Positions 1 to 5,825 of a stretch of 6,413 bases of DNA are shown one piece after another. The notes beneath the pieces are model-generated. The model was not told the DNA's origin and searched no databases. It saw nothing but the letters and a program-made list of their open reading frames with translations. The stretch's first letter is position 1, and every line of letters starts with the position of its first letter. Made by a program: the position numbers and the translations under genes. Origin of the DNA: Nitrospinaceae bacterium. GTDB lineage: Bacteria; Nitrospinota; Nitrospinia; Nitrospinales; VA-1. The stretch lies in the NCBI GenBank assembly GCA_029261435.1, contig JAJDBI010000043.1:1-6413 (forward strand), given 5' to 3'.

Positions 1-1047
1 ACCGCATTCATGGTCACACACTTTGGGGATTCCGGGGAATGGATGGCTATGATGATTATTTCTCCTTTGATATTTTTTGTAGGAGAAATTATCCCAAAAA
101 TTATTTTTCAGCATCGTGCTGATTCCGTGATGCTGTTCATGATTTATCCGCTGATTTTTTTCTATAAAATTCTTTCTCCATTCACTTCATGGCTGTCAAA
201 AACATCCGCAAAGTTCACTGACAGTGTTCAGTTGGCCTCTACTGTGGAGCATAAAACCTTTAGTCGAGATCAGCTTCGAGGAGTGTTGAGCCTGGAATCT
301 CAGACTGTGGACTTAGGAGCAACTGAAAAGAAAATCATTCATAACATTTTCAATTTTGGAGAGCTTCGGGCGGAGCATTGCATGGTTCCTCTCATTCAAA
401 TGAGCGCCATAAAAGATACCGCTACGGTGGCGGAAGCTCATGATGTTGCCAATGATTCGGGTTTCTCACGTGTGCCCGTTTTCCATGAGAGGATGTATAA
501 CCTTATTGGAATTTTAAACACTTTCGATCTATTGGACCAGCCGGTTGACCGCACTCCCATCACCAACCTCATCCGTCCGGCATACTATATTCCTCCAAGC
601 AAAAAAGTTGATGACCTTCTCAAAGAACTTCAGCAAAGAGGCTTGCATATTGCCATCGTGGTGGATGAATATGGTGGATGTATCGGTTTGATAACAATTG
701 AAGATCTGCTGGAAAAAATTGTCGGTGAAATTGAAGATGAATACGACAGACCCGAGAAAACCTACGAAACCTATGCGGATGGGGGATATCTGGTGGATGG
801 CAGCACAGAAATAAGCGTTCTCAACGACGCTCTCAGCTGGGATCTCCCAAGTGGAGATTTTGAGACTCTTGCCGGCTTGGCCATTGACCGACTGGAAAGA
901 ATCCCTAACTCCGGTGACCAGCTTCTGGTAGGCTCCTATCGACTAACGGTTAAAGAAGCCAGTAAACGAAAAATTCAATCCCTGATTATCCGGAAACTGG
1001 AACCACCGCAGGAAACCAACACTGAAGAGAAAACCCGGGATTCTTAA
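1..1047 (+). CDS. CNNM/CorC/HlyC-type membrane protein with CBS pair (5' partial)
   Basis: The frame is open through the left edge (codons 1-9 read T-A-F), so the ATG at 10 is probably internal and the gene is truncated here. Counting from that ATG, residues 1 to about 70 are the end of a DUF21 transmembrane domain: hydrophobic helices around the signature GEIIPK (25-30). A CBS pair follows (about 124-178 and 187-245); the second holds the family hallmark VDEYGG (218-223) and the ITIEDLLEKIVGEIEDEYD stretch. A CorC/HlyC C-terminal domain fills about 253-330. The family comprises inner-membrane proteins linked to Mg2+/Co2+ efflux or resistance (CorC, CNNM/MgpA); the name hemolysin C is historical. 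CBS domains usually bind adenine nucleotides. The exact substrate cannot be told from sequence. Its TAA overlaps the stop of the convergent co-chaperone gene. Family assignment is firm; the transport role is inference. Confidence 0.93.
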   Translation, partial: TAFMVTHFGDSGEWMAMMIISPLIFFVGEIIPKIIFQHRADSVMLFMIYPLIFFYKILSPFTSWLSKTSAKFTDSVQLASTVEHKTFSRDQLRGVLSLESQTVDLGATEKKIIHNIFNFGELRAEHCMVPLIQMSAIKDTATVAEAHDVANDSGFSRVPVFHERMYNLIGILNTFDLLDQPVDRTPITNLIRPAYYIPPSKKVDDLLKELQQRGLHIAIVVDEYGGCIGLITIEDLLEKIVGEIEDEYDRPEKTYETYADGGYLVDGSTEISVLNDALSWDLPSGDFETLAGLAIDRLERIPNSGDQLLVGSYRLTVKEASKRKIQSLIIRKLEPPQETNTEEKTRDS

Positions 1048-1766
1048 AACTTCCTAACCTTTTCCAACTCCTGATAAGCTGATTGGACCTCAAGAAATTT
1101 CAAATGGGCCTCATGAACCGTATTTTCATCCTCCATGGCAACCCGATCAGGATGGCACTGACTGGCTAGTTTGCGATAGGCTTTCTTGATTTCATCATTA
1201 GAAGCATCGGATGAAAGCTCCAATATATGGAAAGGTGTTTTAAAAGGTTCGAGTGAATACTTCGCTCTGATTTCGTTATGCTGGTCGTAGGTTAACCCCA
1301 ACTCTAATCCAATTTTTTTTATCAGAGATTGAGGTTCTACACCTAAATTATTCCCAACCAAAGTAATCTGGTAACATAGTGCAAGAAGTAAAAGGTTGTA
1401 GTTATTCCGGCAGGATTCTTTATACTCCTTCACAAACCGATCAATATCCGGTTTTTTGGACTCGACTTCCCTGATCAAGCGATCAAGGGACTTTAAGTCT
1501 GAAGAACCATAGCCCAGATTCTTCATAAAAAAATTATGGATAACGGCCACTTGTTTCGGAGTCAAAGCTCCCGACTCTCTGGCCACACGCGTTAGAATGA
1601 CGACCAGACTTGTTATGAATTCGCCCTGCCTGGTGATGCCGGGTAAACTTTCCTGCAGTTTTTTCTGGAGTTTTTTACCCAAAAAATGTTCAATAGTCCC
1701 TCCGATAACAGCACCTAAAGGACCGCCACGTAAAAAACCCAAACCTGCACCCATCCACCAAGACAT
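1044..1766 (-). CDS. DjlA-like membrane co-chaperone (TerB-like plus C-terminal J-domain)
   Basis: The 240-residue protein has three parts. Residues about 5-30 are a glycine-rich hydrophobic segment (GAGLGFLRGGPLGAVIGG) resembling the N-terminal membrane anchor of DjlA, although Arg13 interrupts it. Residues about 45-150 are helical and TerB-like. Residues about 178-240 form a J-domain with the HPD motif at 205-207, preceded by the helix KKAYRKLASQC, and it ends at the C-terminus. The HPD loop stimulates the ATPase of DnaK, so this is probably an inner-membrane DnaK partner with the J-domain in the cytoplasm, as in DjlA. The ATG at 1766 is preferred because it keeps the whole glycine-rich segment. 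No Shine-Dalgarno sequence is visible ahead of it, and TATAAT lies only six bases upstream. The ATG at residue 5 is an alternative with no better ribosome site. The architecture is clear, but orthology to E. coli djlA is not proven. Confidence 0.85.
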   Translation of the reverse strand: MSWWMGAGLGFLRGGPLGAVIGGTIEHFLGKKLQKKLQESLPGITRQGEFITSLVVILTRVARESGALTPKQVAVIHNFFMKNLGYGSSDLKSLDRLIREVESKKPDIDRFVKEYKESCRNNYNLLLLALCYQITLVGNNLGVEPQSLIKKIGLELGLTYDQHNEIRAKYSLEPFKTPFHILELSSDASNDEIKKAYRKLASQCHPDRVAMEDENTVHEAHLKFLEVQSAYQELEKVRKF

Positions 1767-1772
1767 ATGAAA

Positions 1773-1778
1773 ATTATA
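1773..1778 (-). promoter_or_regulatory. Candidate proximal -10 (TATAAT) of the DjlA-like gene
   Basis: On the minus strand a perfect TATAAT lies six bases before the ATG at 1766. If used as a -10 element, transcription would begin at or next to the start codon and give a leaderless mRNA. That fits the absence of a Shine-Dalgarno sequence. No good -35 hexamer is seen 16-18 bases upstream, so in this AT-rich stretch the match may be chance. Confidence 0.3.
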
Positions 1779-1798
1779 CTCATAAAATGAAAACAGGC

Positions 1799-1807
1799 AC
1801 TATACCA
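1799..1807 (-). promoter_or_regulatory. Candidate extended -10 promoter of the DjlA-like gene
   Basis: The minus strand reads TGGTATAGT, an extended -10 (TGn followed by TATAGT, five of six matches to TATAAT). The TG element can compensate for a poor -35, and no convincing -35 is present. The predicted start near 1792 would give a leader of about 26 bases before the ATG at 1766. It competes with the TATAAT at 1773-1778; I cannot choose between them. Confidence 0.4.
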
Positions 1808-1838
1808 CAAACAGAGCAACTCACCCGCTGCGCCAAAC

Positions 1839-1853
1839 CCCTCATAAAGAGGG
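1839..1853. other. Small perfect hairpin in the divergent spacer
   Basis: CCCTC and GAGGG are perfect inverted arms of 5 bases around the loop ATAAA, midway between the divergent DjlA-like and Dabb genes. It has no T-run long enough for an intrinsic terminator on either strand. It could be an operator-like site or chance. The rest of the spacer (1767-1896) holds an AATAAT at 1864-1869 that could be a weak -10 for the Dabb gene, with no matching -35. Confidence 0.25.
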
Positions 1854-1882
1854 AGAATAACAAAATAATAAAACAACCTACT

Positions 1883-1888
1883 GGAGGG
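1883..1888 (+). promoter_or_regulatory. Ribosome binding site of the Dabb gene
   Basis: GGAGGG is a strong Shine-Dalgarno match ending eight bases before the ATG at 1897. It fixes the start of the small downstream gene and supports it being translated efficiently. Confidence 0.85.
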
Positions 1889-1896
1889 AACAATTA

Positions 1897-2187
1897 ATGG
1901 TCAAGCACATTGTTATGTTTAAACTGGCAGAAAAGAATCAGGAAAACCTGGATCAGGCTATGACGGCCCTCAGCAGCCTCAGAGGAAATATTGAAACCTT
2001 GAGGTTTCTAGAGTTGGGAAAAGATTTCCTAGGCTCTGAAAGGAGCTACGATATCGTCCTTACAGCTCATTTTGATGACCACGAAGGGTTAAAGACATAT
2101 GCCGGCCATAAAAATCATTTACCTGTTGTAGACAAAATGCGCTCACTCTGCTCCGCATCTATCGTTGTAGACTATGAATCGGAATAA
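1897..2187 (+). CDS. Dabb (stress-responsive alpha/beta barrel) domain protein
   Basis: At 96 residues this is the usual size of a single Dabb domain. It opens with the family's typical first strand MVKHIVMFKL, has a central ELGKDF and a SYDIVL strand, and ends with the characteristic YAGHKNHLPVVD block (His71 and His74), which matches the family's Y..HP.H...V pattern. Dabb proteins are small ferredoxin-like barrels that usually dimerise. Members include plant stress-induced proteins, a few cyclases and many bacterial proteins of unknown role, so no specific reaction can be assigned. No signal peptide is visible, so it is presumably cytoplasmic. It stands alone: divergent from the DjlA-like gene and 190 bases ahead of the dksA-like gene, far enough that separate transcription is likely. 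The strong GGAGGG site supports the start. Confidence 0.88.
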   Translation: MVKHIVMFKLAEKNQENLDQAMTALSSLRGNIETLRFLELGKDFLGSERSYDIVLTAHFDDHEGLKTYAGHKNHLPVVDKMRSLCSASIVVDYESE

Positions 2188-2231
2188 CAACTGCCTTGGC
2201 TTTCCCATTAATTTTTCGTTTTTATTCCATC

Positions 2232-2264
2232 TGGGCAAATAAAATGTTGTACTTTATTTACCCA
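2232..2264. repeat. Inverted repeat, 12-base arms with one mismatch
   Basis: TGGGCAAATAAA (2232-2243) and TTTATTTACCCA (2253-2264) are inverted arms with a single C/A mismatch around a 9-base loop. It lies 45 bases after the Dabb stop. No T-run follows the stem on either strand: the T-rich stretch at 2211-2223 precedes it on the plus strand. A classical intrinsic terminator is therefore unlikely. It may be a repressor-type palindrome, an RNA hairpin or a degenerate terminator. Apart from this and the next inverted repeat, I see nothing else in the gene-free stretch 2188-2377 and no convincing promoter. Confidence 0.5.
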
Positions 2265-2286
2265 AATGCTAAGGTTCAAGGAATTT

Positions 2287-2304
2287 TTATCCAGCCATGG
2301 ATAA
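2287..2304. repeat. Perfect 7-base inverted repeat upstream of the dksA-like gene
   Basis: TTATCCA (2287-2293) and TGGATAA (2298-2304) are perfect inverted arms around the 4-base loop GCCA. The site lies 73 bases before the dksA-like start. It is either an operator-like palindrome overlapping a GATAAG sequence that could act as a weak -10, or a leader hairpin if transcription starts farther upstream. Function is inference. Confidence 0.4.
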
Positions 2305-2364
2305 GATACAAAGGTTTTTGAGTTACCCTCCCGAATGAATTCACCATAAGAGTTCCCTTCAATA

Positions 2365-2370
2365 TAGGAG
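2365..2370 (+). promoter_or_regulatory. Ribosome binding site of the dksA-like gene
   Basis: TAGGAG ends seven bases before the ATG at 2378, a good Shine-Dalgarno match at good spacing. It matters because it shows that the lysine-rich tail is translated as the true N-terminus of the zinc-finger protein, so translation does not begin at an internal start near the conserved domain. Confidence 0.8.
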
Positions 2371-2377
2371 ATTCGGC

Positions 2378-3091
2378 ATGGCAACGAAAAAAAAGGCAGC
2401 AAAAAAAGTCGTTAAGAAGACTTCTGCAAAGAAGAAAGTTGCACCTAAAAAGAAGGTCCAGGCTAAAAAAAAGGTAGCGAGCAAAAAGAAGGTTGCCACC
2501 AAGAAAACCGCAAAACCTGCAAAAAAAGCCGTTAAGAAAAAGGTTGCTAAGAAAACTGCGGCAAAAAAAGCATCTCCAAAGAAGAAAGCCAAAGCTCCAG
2601 CTGTAAAAAAAGCAGTTAAAGCAAAGGTGAAAAAAGCCAAGGTTTCACCCGCAAAAACCAAAGCAGTTAAAAAGAAGACCAAAACCTCAAAAAAAACCAG
2701 TAACAAGCCGGGTAAGTTGCGTCTGGTAAAACAGGAGCATCCTCAATTAGACCCTGCGGTTCTTAAAATCCGCGAGCGACTAATTGTCAATCGGGCTGAG
2801 TTACTAAAAATGATTCAGGCTTCGCAGTCGGTCGAGCGTGATGCTGGGGATTTAACATTTAGCAACGAAATCGACCTTGCCTCAAGTCTTGAGGGAAGAG
2901 AAATGATTTTTCAATTAACCAGCCGGGACCGCAATGAGCTAAAGTTAATTGAAGAAACCTTATTCAGGATAAACAACGGTAGTTATGGGGAATGTGAATC
3001 CTGCGAAAAGAAGATCACTCTGAAGCGCCTGCAAATTATGCCGTTGACCTCTTTATGCATCGAGTGCCAGGAAGCTGCTGAGAACCTATAG
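2378..3091 (+). CDS. DksA/TraR-family zinc-finger protein with histone-H1-like Lys/Ala tail
   Basis: The protein has 237 residues. Residues 1-110 are a low-complexity tail of Lys, Ala, Val, Thr and Pro (51 lysines by my count) resembling bacterial H1-like DNA-binding tails. Residues about 125-237 are a DksA-type module: two helices expected to form the coiled coil, tip sequence NEIDLA (163-168) corresponding to the DxxDxA tip of E. coli DksA with the first Asp replaced by Asn, then a C4 zinc finger (Cys206, 209, 227, 230; CxxC-17-CxxC). Asp166 to Cys206 is 40 residues, the same as Asp74 to Cys114 in E. coli DksA as I recall it. Such proteins enter the RNA polymerase secondary channel and adjust initiation, often with ppGpp. 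The tail could hold the protein on DNA or RNA, which is inference. The GFP-free, soluble composition shows no signal peptide. Convergent with secA, 8 bases between stops. Not simply named dksA because of the tail. Confidence 0.88.
   Translation: MATKKKAAKKVVKKTSAKKKVAPKKKVQAKKKVASKKKVATKKTAKPAKKAVKKKVAKKTAAKKASPKKKAKAPAVKKAVKAKVKKAKVSPAKTKAVKKKTKTSKKTSNKPGKLRLVKQEHPQLDPAVLKIRERLIVNRAELLKMIQASQSVERDAGDLTFSNEIDLASSLEGREMIFQLTSRDRNELKLIEETLFRINNGSYGECESCEKKITLKRLQIMPLTSLCIECQEAAENL
2429..2500 (+). repeat. Four in-frame 18-base repeats encoding KKKVxx
   Basis: Residues 18-41 of the DksA-like protein are four consecutive hexapeptides, KKKVAP, KKKVQA, KKKVAS and KKKVAT, followed by looser copies such as KKKVAKKT near residue 53. 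Codons vary between units (AAA and AAG, GTT, GTC and GTA). The protein repeat is therefore better kept than the DNA repeat, which suggests selection on the peptide pattern rather than a recent slippage event. Confidence 0.75.
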
Positions 3092-3099
3092 CAGTAGCG

Positions 3100-5661
3100 T
3101 TACTGGCCGTGGCATTTTTTGTATTTCTTACCACTCCCACAGGGACAAGGGTCGTTCCGACCAACCTTATCTTCATCGCGCCGAACCGTTACCGGTTTTT
3201 CTAAAGGGTCCGAGTTTCCCCGGTGCTCCACAACCTTCTGGGGTTTGCTGGCCAATTCCTCCGGCACTTCCACTTCCTGATTGACCTGAACTTTAAACAA
3301 GTATTCCGTGGTCTCTTCTTTAATGCGTGCCATCATGTTACTGAACAGGTCAAAGCCTTCTTTCTTATATTCTGTCAGAGGGTTTTTCTGAGCATAACCT
3401 CGCAAACCAATTCCTTCTTTGAGATGATCCATGCCTAGCAGATGATCTTTCCAGAGCGAATCCAGTATCTGCAGCATGATGACTTTTTCAACGTGCCGCA
3501 TGAACTCAGGCTCAACGCCCTCTTCCTTTACTTCGTAGGCTTGGGTCACTGCTGCCATGACAGCATCATGAAGCTTCTCTCTATTACAGTGCTCCAACTC
3601 CAGCGTTGTCTTTCCCTGAAGAAGCAACTCATGTTCACCAGGCTTTTCAATGTGAACACCAAACTGCCTTTCCAGTAACTCATTCAAACCTTCAATATCC
3701 CATTCTTCTGGGTATATTTTTTCATGGGCAATATCATCCAGAGCTTCATCCACCACCTCTTCGGCCATATCCAATAGAAGATCTTTCCCCTTTTCCGTGT
3801 TTATAATTTCACGGCGCAAGGCGTAAAGCACTTCTCTTTGACGATTCATAACATCATCATATTCCAGAAGATGTTTACGTATATCAAAGTTGTGTGCTTC
3901 TACTTTTCTCTGTGCGTTAGCAACCGCTTTCGAAACCATGGAATGCTCAATGGGTTGCCCATCTTCCATCCCCAACCGGGCCATCAAAGGAGAAATTTTA
4001 TCGGACCCAAAAATACGCAGTAAATCATCTTCAAGACTGAGATAGAAACGGGAAGACCCATTGTCACCCTGCCTTCCTGAACGCCCTCTCAACTGATTAT
4101 CGATACGACGACTTTCATGCCGTTCAGTACCGAGAATATGGAGACCACCCAACTCAGGAATGCCCTCACCCAAAACAATATCCGTACCTCGTCCAGCCAT
4201 ATTCGTTGCAATAGTAACGGCTCCAGGTTGTCCCGCCTGTGAAATGATTTCGGCTTCTTGCTCATGATGCTTGGCATTCAAAACACTGTGTTTAATACCG
4301 GCCTTTTTCAGGTTTCTGCTCAAAAGTTCTGATCTTTCGATGGATATCGTACCCACTAAAACAGGCCTCTTGATCTCATTTAACTCTTTAATCTCTTCGA
4401 TGGCTGCATCAAATTTTTCCATTTCTGTTCTGAAAATCACGTCAGGATAATCTTCCCGAATCATGGGCTGATTAGTTGGAACGACAACAACTTCGAGTTT
4501 ATAAATTGAACTGAATTCTTCAGCCTCGGTATCTGCGGTTCCCGTCATGCCACCCAGTTTTTCATACATTCGAAAATAGTTTTGGAAAGTGATGCTAGCG
4601 AGAGTCTGGTTTTCGTTTTCAATCTTTACTCCCTCTTTCGCCTCCAAAGCCTGATGCAACCCATCACTGTATCTCCTCCCCGACATCATGCGGCCAGTGA
4701 ATTCGTCAATGATAACAACTTCTCCATCATTGACCACGTAATCCACTTCGTTTTTGAATAGTCCATGTGCTTTAACCGCCTGGTTAAGACAATGAAGTGT
4801 TTCAATATTATTCGGGTCGTACAGGTTGTCCATACCCAACAATTTTTCCATGAGGACAATGCCCTCATCCGTCAAGGCGGCAGTCTTAGCTTTTTCATCA
4901 ACCAGGTAATGTTCTTCCTTTTTCAACTGAGGAACAAGCTGATTCACCTTATAATACTTATCAGTGGATTCCTCCGCCGGCCCGGAAATGATCAAAGGAG
5001 TTCGAGCCTCATCAATCAAAATGCTGTCCACTTCATCCACAATGGCAAAGTTCAATTCGCGCTGAACCATTTGATCTTGCGAGAACTTCATATTGTCGCG
5101 GAGAAAATCGAACCCGAACTCATTATTGGTGCCATAAAGCACATCTGCGGCATAAGCCGCTTTTCTATCCTCTTCAGGAATATCGTGATAGATCATGCCC
5201 ACGGACAAACCTAAAAACTTGTAGACCTTCCCCATCCACTCGCTGTCACGGGTGGCCAAGTAGTCATTAACCGTCACGACATGCACGCCTTTTCCAGACA
5301 AAGCATTCAAGTAAACTGGCAAGGTGGCCATAAGGGTTTTACCTTCACCCGTTTTCATTTCTGCTATTTTTCCTTCATGCAGAACCACTCCGCCTATAAT
5401 CTGCACATCAAAATGACGCATTCCAAGCGTCCTCACACTAGCTTCGCGGACAACAGCAAATGCTTCAGGTAGAATTTCGTCTAAGGTAGCGCCATTGGCC
5501 AGCTTGTCTCGCAATTCGGGTGTTTTGGCTATAAGCTGATCATCAGAGAGTGCCTTGATATCCTCCTCTAACGCATTCACGGCATCCACATAACCTTGAA
5601 TCCGCTTAATCTCGCGGTCATTACGAGTACCAACAAGTTTTTTGATTAAACCAAATACCAT
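3100..5661 (-). CDS. secA: Preprotein translocase ATPase SecA
   Basis: SecA is the ATP-driven motor that pushes unfolded preproteins through SecYEG at the inner membrane. The protein is complete at 853 residues, in the family range. Landmarks in order: NDREIKRI N-terminus; Walker A TGEGKT (104-109) in nucleotide-binding fold 1; Walker B region DEVDSILIDEART (209-221); preprotein cross-linking domain about 225-370; TGTADTEAEEF (373-383) leading into fold 2, with NMAGRGTDI (487-495) and QLRGRSGRQGD (523-533); helical scaffold and wing about 570-785 with LWKDHLLGMDHLKEGIGLR (736-754). A variable linker leads to the SEC-C zinc motif (Cys839, Cys841, Cys850, His851), which binds SecB or phospholipid in relatives. 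The segment between GRGTDI and GGLHILGTERHES is short, as in Bacillus SecA and unlike E. coli. GDNGSS (532-537) replaces the usual GDPGSS. Start supported by the conserved N-terminus, a weak GGGA site and a promoter about 40 bases upstream. Confidence 0.99.
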   Translation of the reverse strand: MVFGLIKKLVGTRNDREIKRIQGYVDAVNALEEDIKALSDDQLIAKTPELRDKLANGATLDEILPEAFAVVREASVRTLGMRHFDVQIIGGVVLHEGKIAEMKTGEGKTLMATLPVYLNALSGKGVHVVTVNDYLATRDSEWMGKVYKFLGLSVGMIYHDIPEEDRKAAYAADVLYGTNNEFGFDFLRDNMKFSQDQMVQRELNFAIVDEVDSILIDEARTPLIISGPAEESTDKYYKVNQLVPQLKKEEHYLVDEKAKTAALTDEGIVLMEKLLGMDNLYDPNNIETLHCLNQAVKAHGLFKNEVDYVVNDGEVVIIDEFTGRMMSGRRYSDGLHQALEAKEGVKIENENQTLASITFQNYFRMYEKLGGMTGTADTEAEEFSSIYKLEVVVVPTNQPMIREDYPDVIFRTEMEKFDAAIEEIKELNEIKRPVLVGTISIERSELLSRNLKKAGIKHSVLNAKHHEQEAEIISQAGQPGAVTIATNMAGRGTDIVLGEGIPELGGLHILGTERHESRRIDNQLRGRSGRQGDNGSSRFYLSLEDDLLRIFGSDKISPLMARLGMEDGQPIEHSMVSKAVANAQRKVEAHNFDIRKHLLEYDDVMNRQREVLYALRREIINTEKGKDLLLDMAEEVVDEALDDIAHEKIYPEEWDIEGLNELLERQFGVHIEKPGEHELLLQGKTTLELEHCNREKLHDAVMAAVTQAYEVKEEGVEPEFMRHVEKVIMLQILDSLWKDHLLGMDHLKEGIGLRGYAQKNPLTEYKKEGFDLFSNMMARIKEETTEYLFKVQVNQEVEVPEELASKPQKVVEHRGNSDPLEKPVTVRRDEDKVGRNDPCPCGSGKKYKKCHGQ

Positions 5662-5699
5662 CTCAAATCCCGGGTTAAATTACAGCTTGAAGTTTTAAA

Positions 5700-5729
5700 A
5701 TTATACAGAGCATCTCGGACCTTTGCCAA
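5700..5729 (-). promoter_or_regulatory. Sigma70-type promoter of secA
   Basis: On the minus strand TTGGCA (5724-5729; five of six matches to TTGACA), an 18-base spacer and a perfect TATAAT (5700-5705) form a strong housekeeping promoter. Transcription would start near 5693 and give a leader of about 32 bases before the secA ATG at 5661. It lies downstream of the M23 stop and hairpin, so secA can be transcribed independently of the peptidase gene. I see no SecM-like arrest peptide gene or other known secA control element in the 164-base spacer. Confidence 0.75.
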
Positions 5730-5787
5730 CGAGGCCAAACCATTGCTCATTAAGGATGCCTACAGAAAATTTCTGGATATCGGGGGG

Positions 5788-5815
5788 AAAAGGTGATGGC
5801 GATTCAATAACCGCC
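5788..5815 (-). terminator. Probable intrinsic terminator after the M23 peptidase gene
   Basis: Eleven bases after the peptidase stop, the minus-strand RNA can form GGCGGUU-AUUG-AAUCGCC (5798-5815), a 7-pair stem with one G-U pair and a 4-base loop. A short U4 run (5788-5791) follows after six bases. The U-run is short and set back from the stem, so termination may be partial, with some transcription reading into secA. Confidence 0.4.
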
Positions 5816-5825
5816 GAAGGACAAC

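Noticed and set aside
2181..2223. A terminator after the Dabb gene using GCCTTGGC and the T-rich stretch at 2211-2223
   Set aside because: The stem is only three pairs around a 2-base loop and is separated from the T-rich stretch, so it would not be a stable terminator hairpin.
2208..2402. A 64-codon minus-strand open frame across the dksA-like leader
   Set aside because: It has no recognisable domain, overlaps the start of a well-supported gene and has no clear ribosome site.
2359..2706. A 115-codon open frame antisense to the lysine-rich tail, very rich in Phe, Ala and Leu
   Set aside because: It is the complement of AAA/AAG-rich codons, which read as Phe and Leu on the other strand. The apparent hydrophobic protein is an artefact of the tail's composition.
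4765..5214. A 149-codon plus-strand open frame inside secA
   Set aside because: secA in the opposite strand is unambiguous along this whole stretch, and the antisense translation resembles no family I know.
5650..5796. A plus-strand open stretch through the secA promoter region ending with KDAYRKFLDIGGKR
   Set aside because: It has no ATG or GTG start and no ribosome site, and it overlaps the strong secA promoter on the other strand. The protein-like look is not enough to call a gene or a gene remnant.
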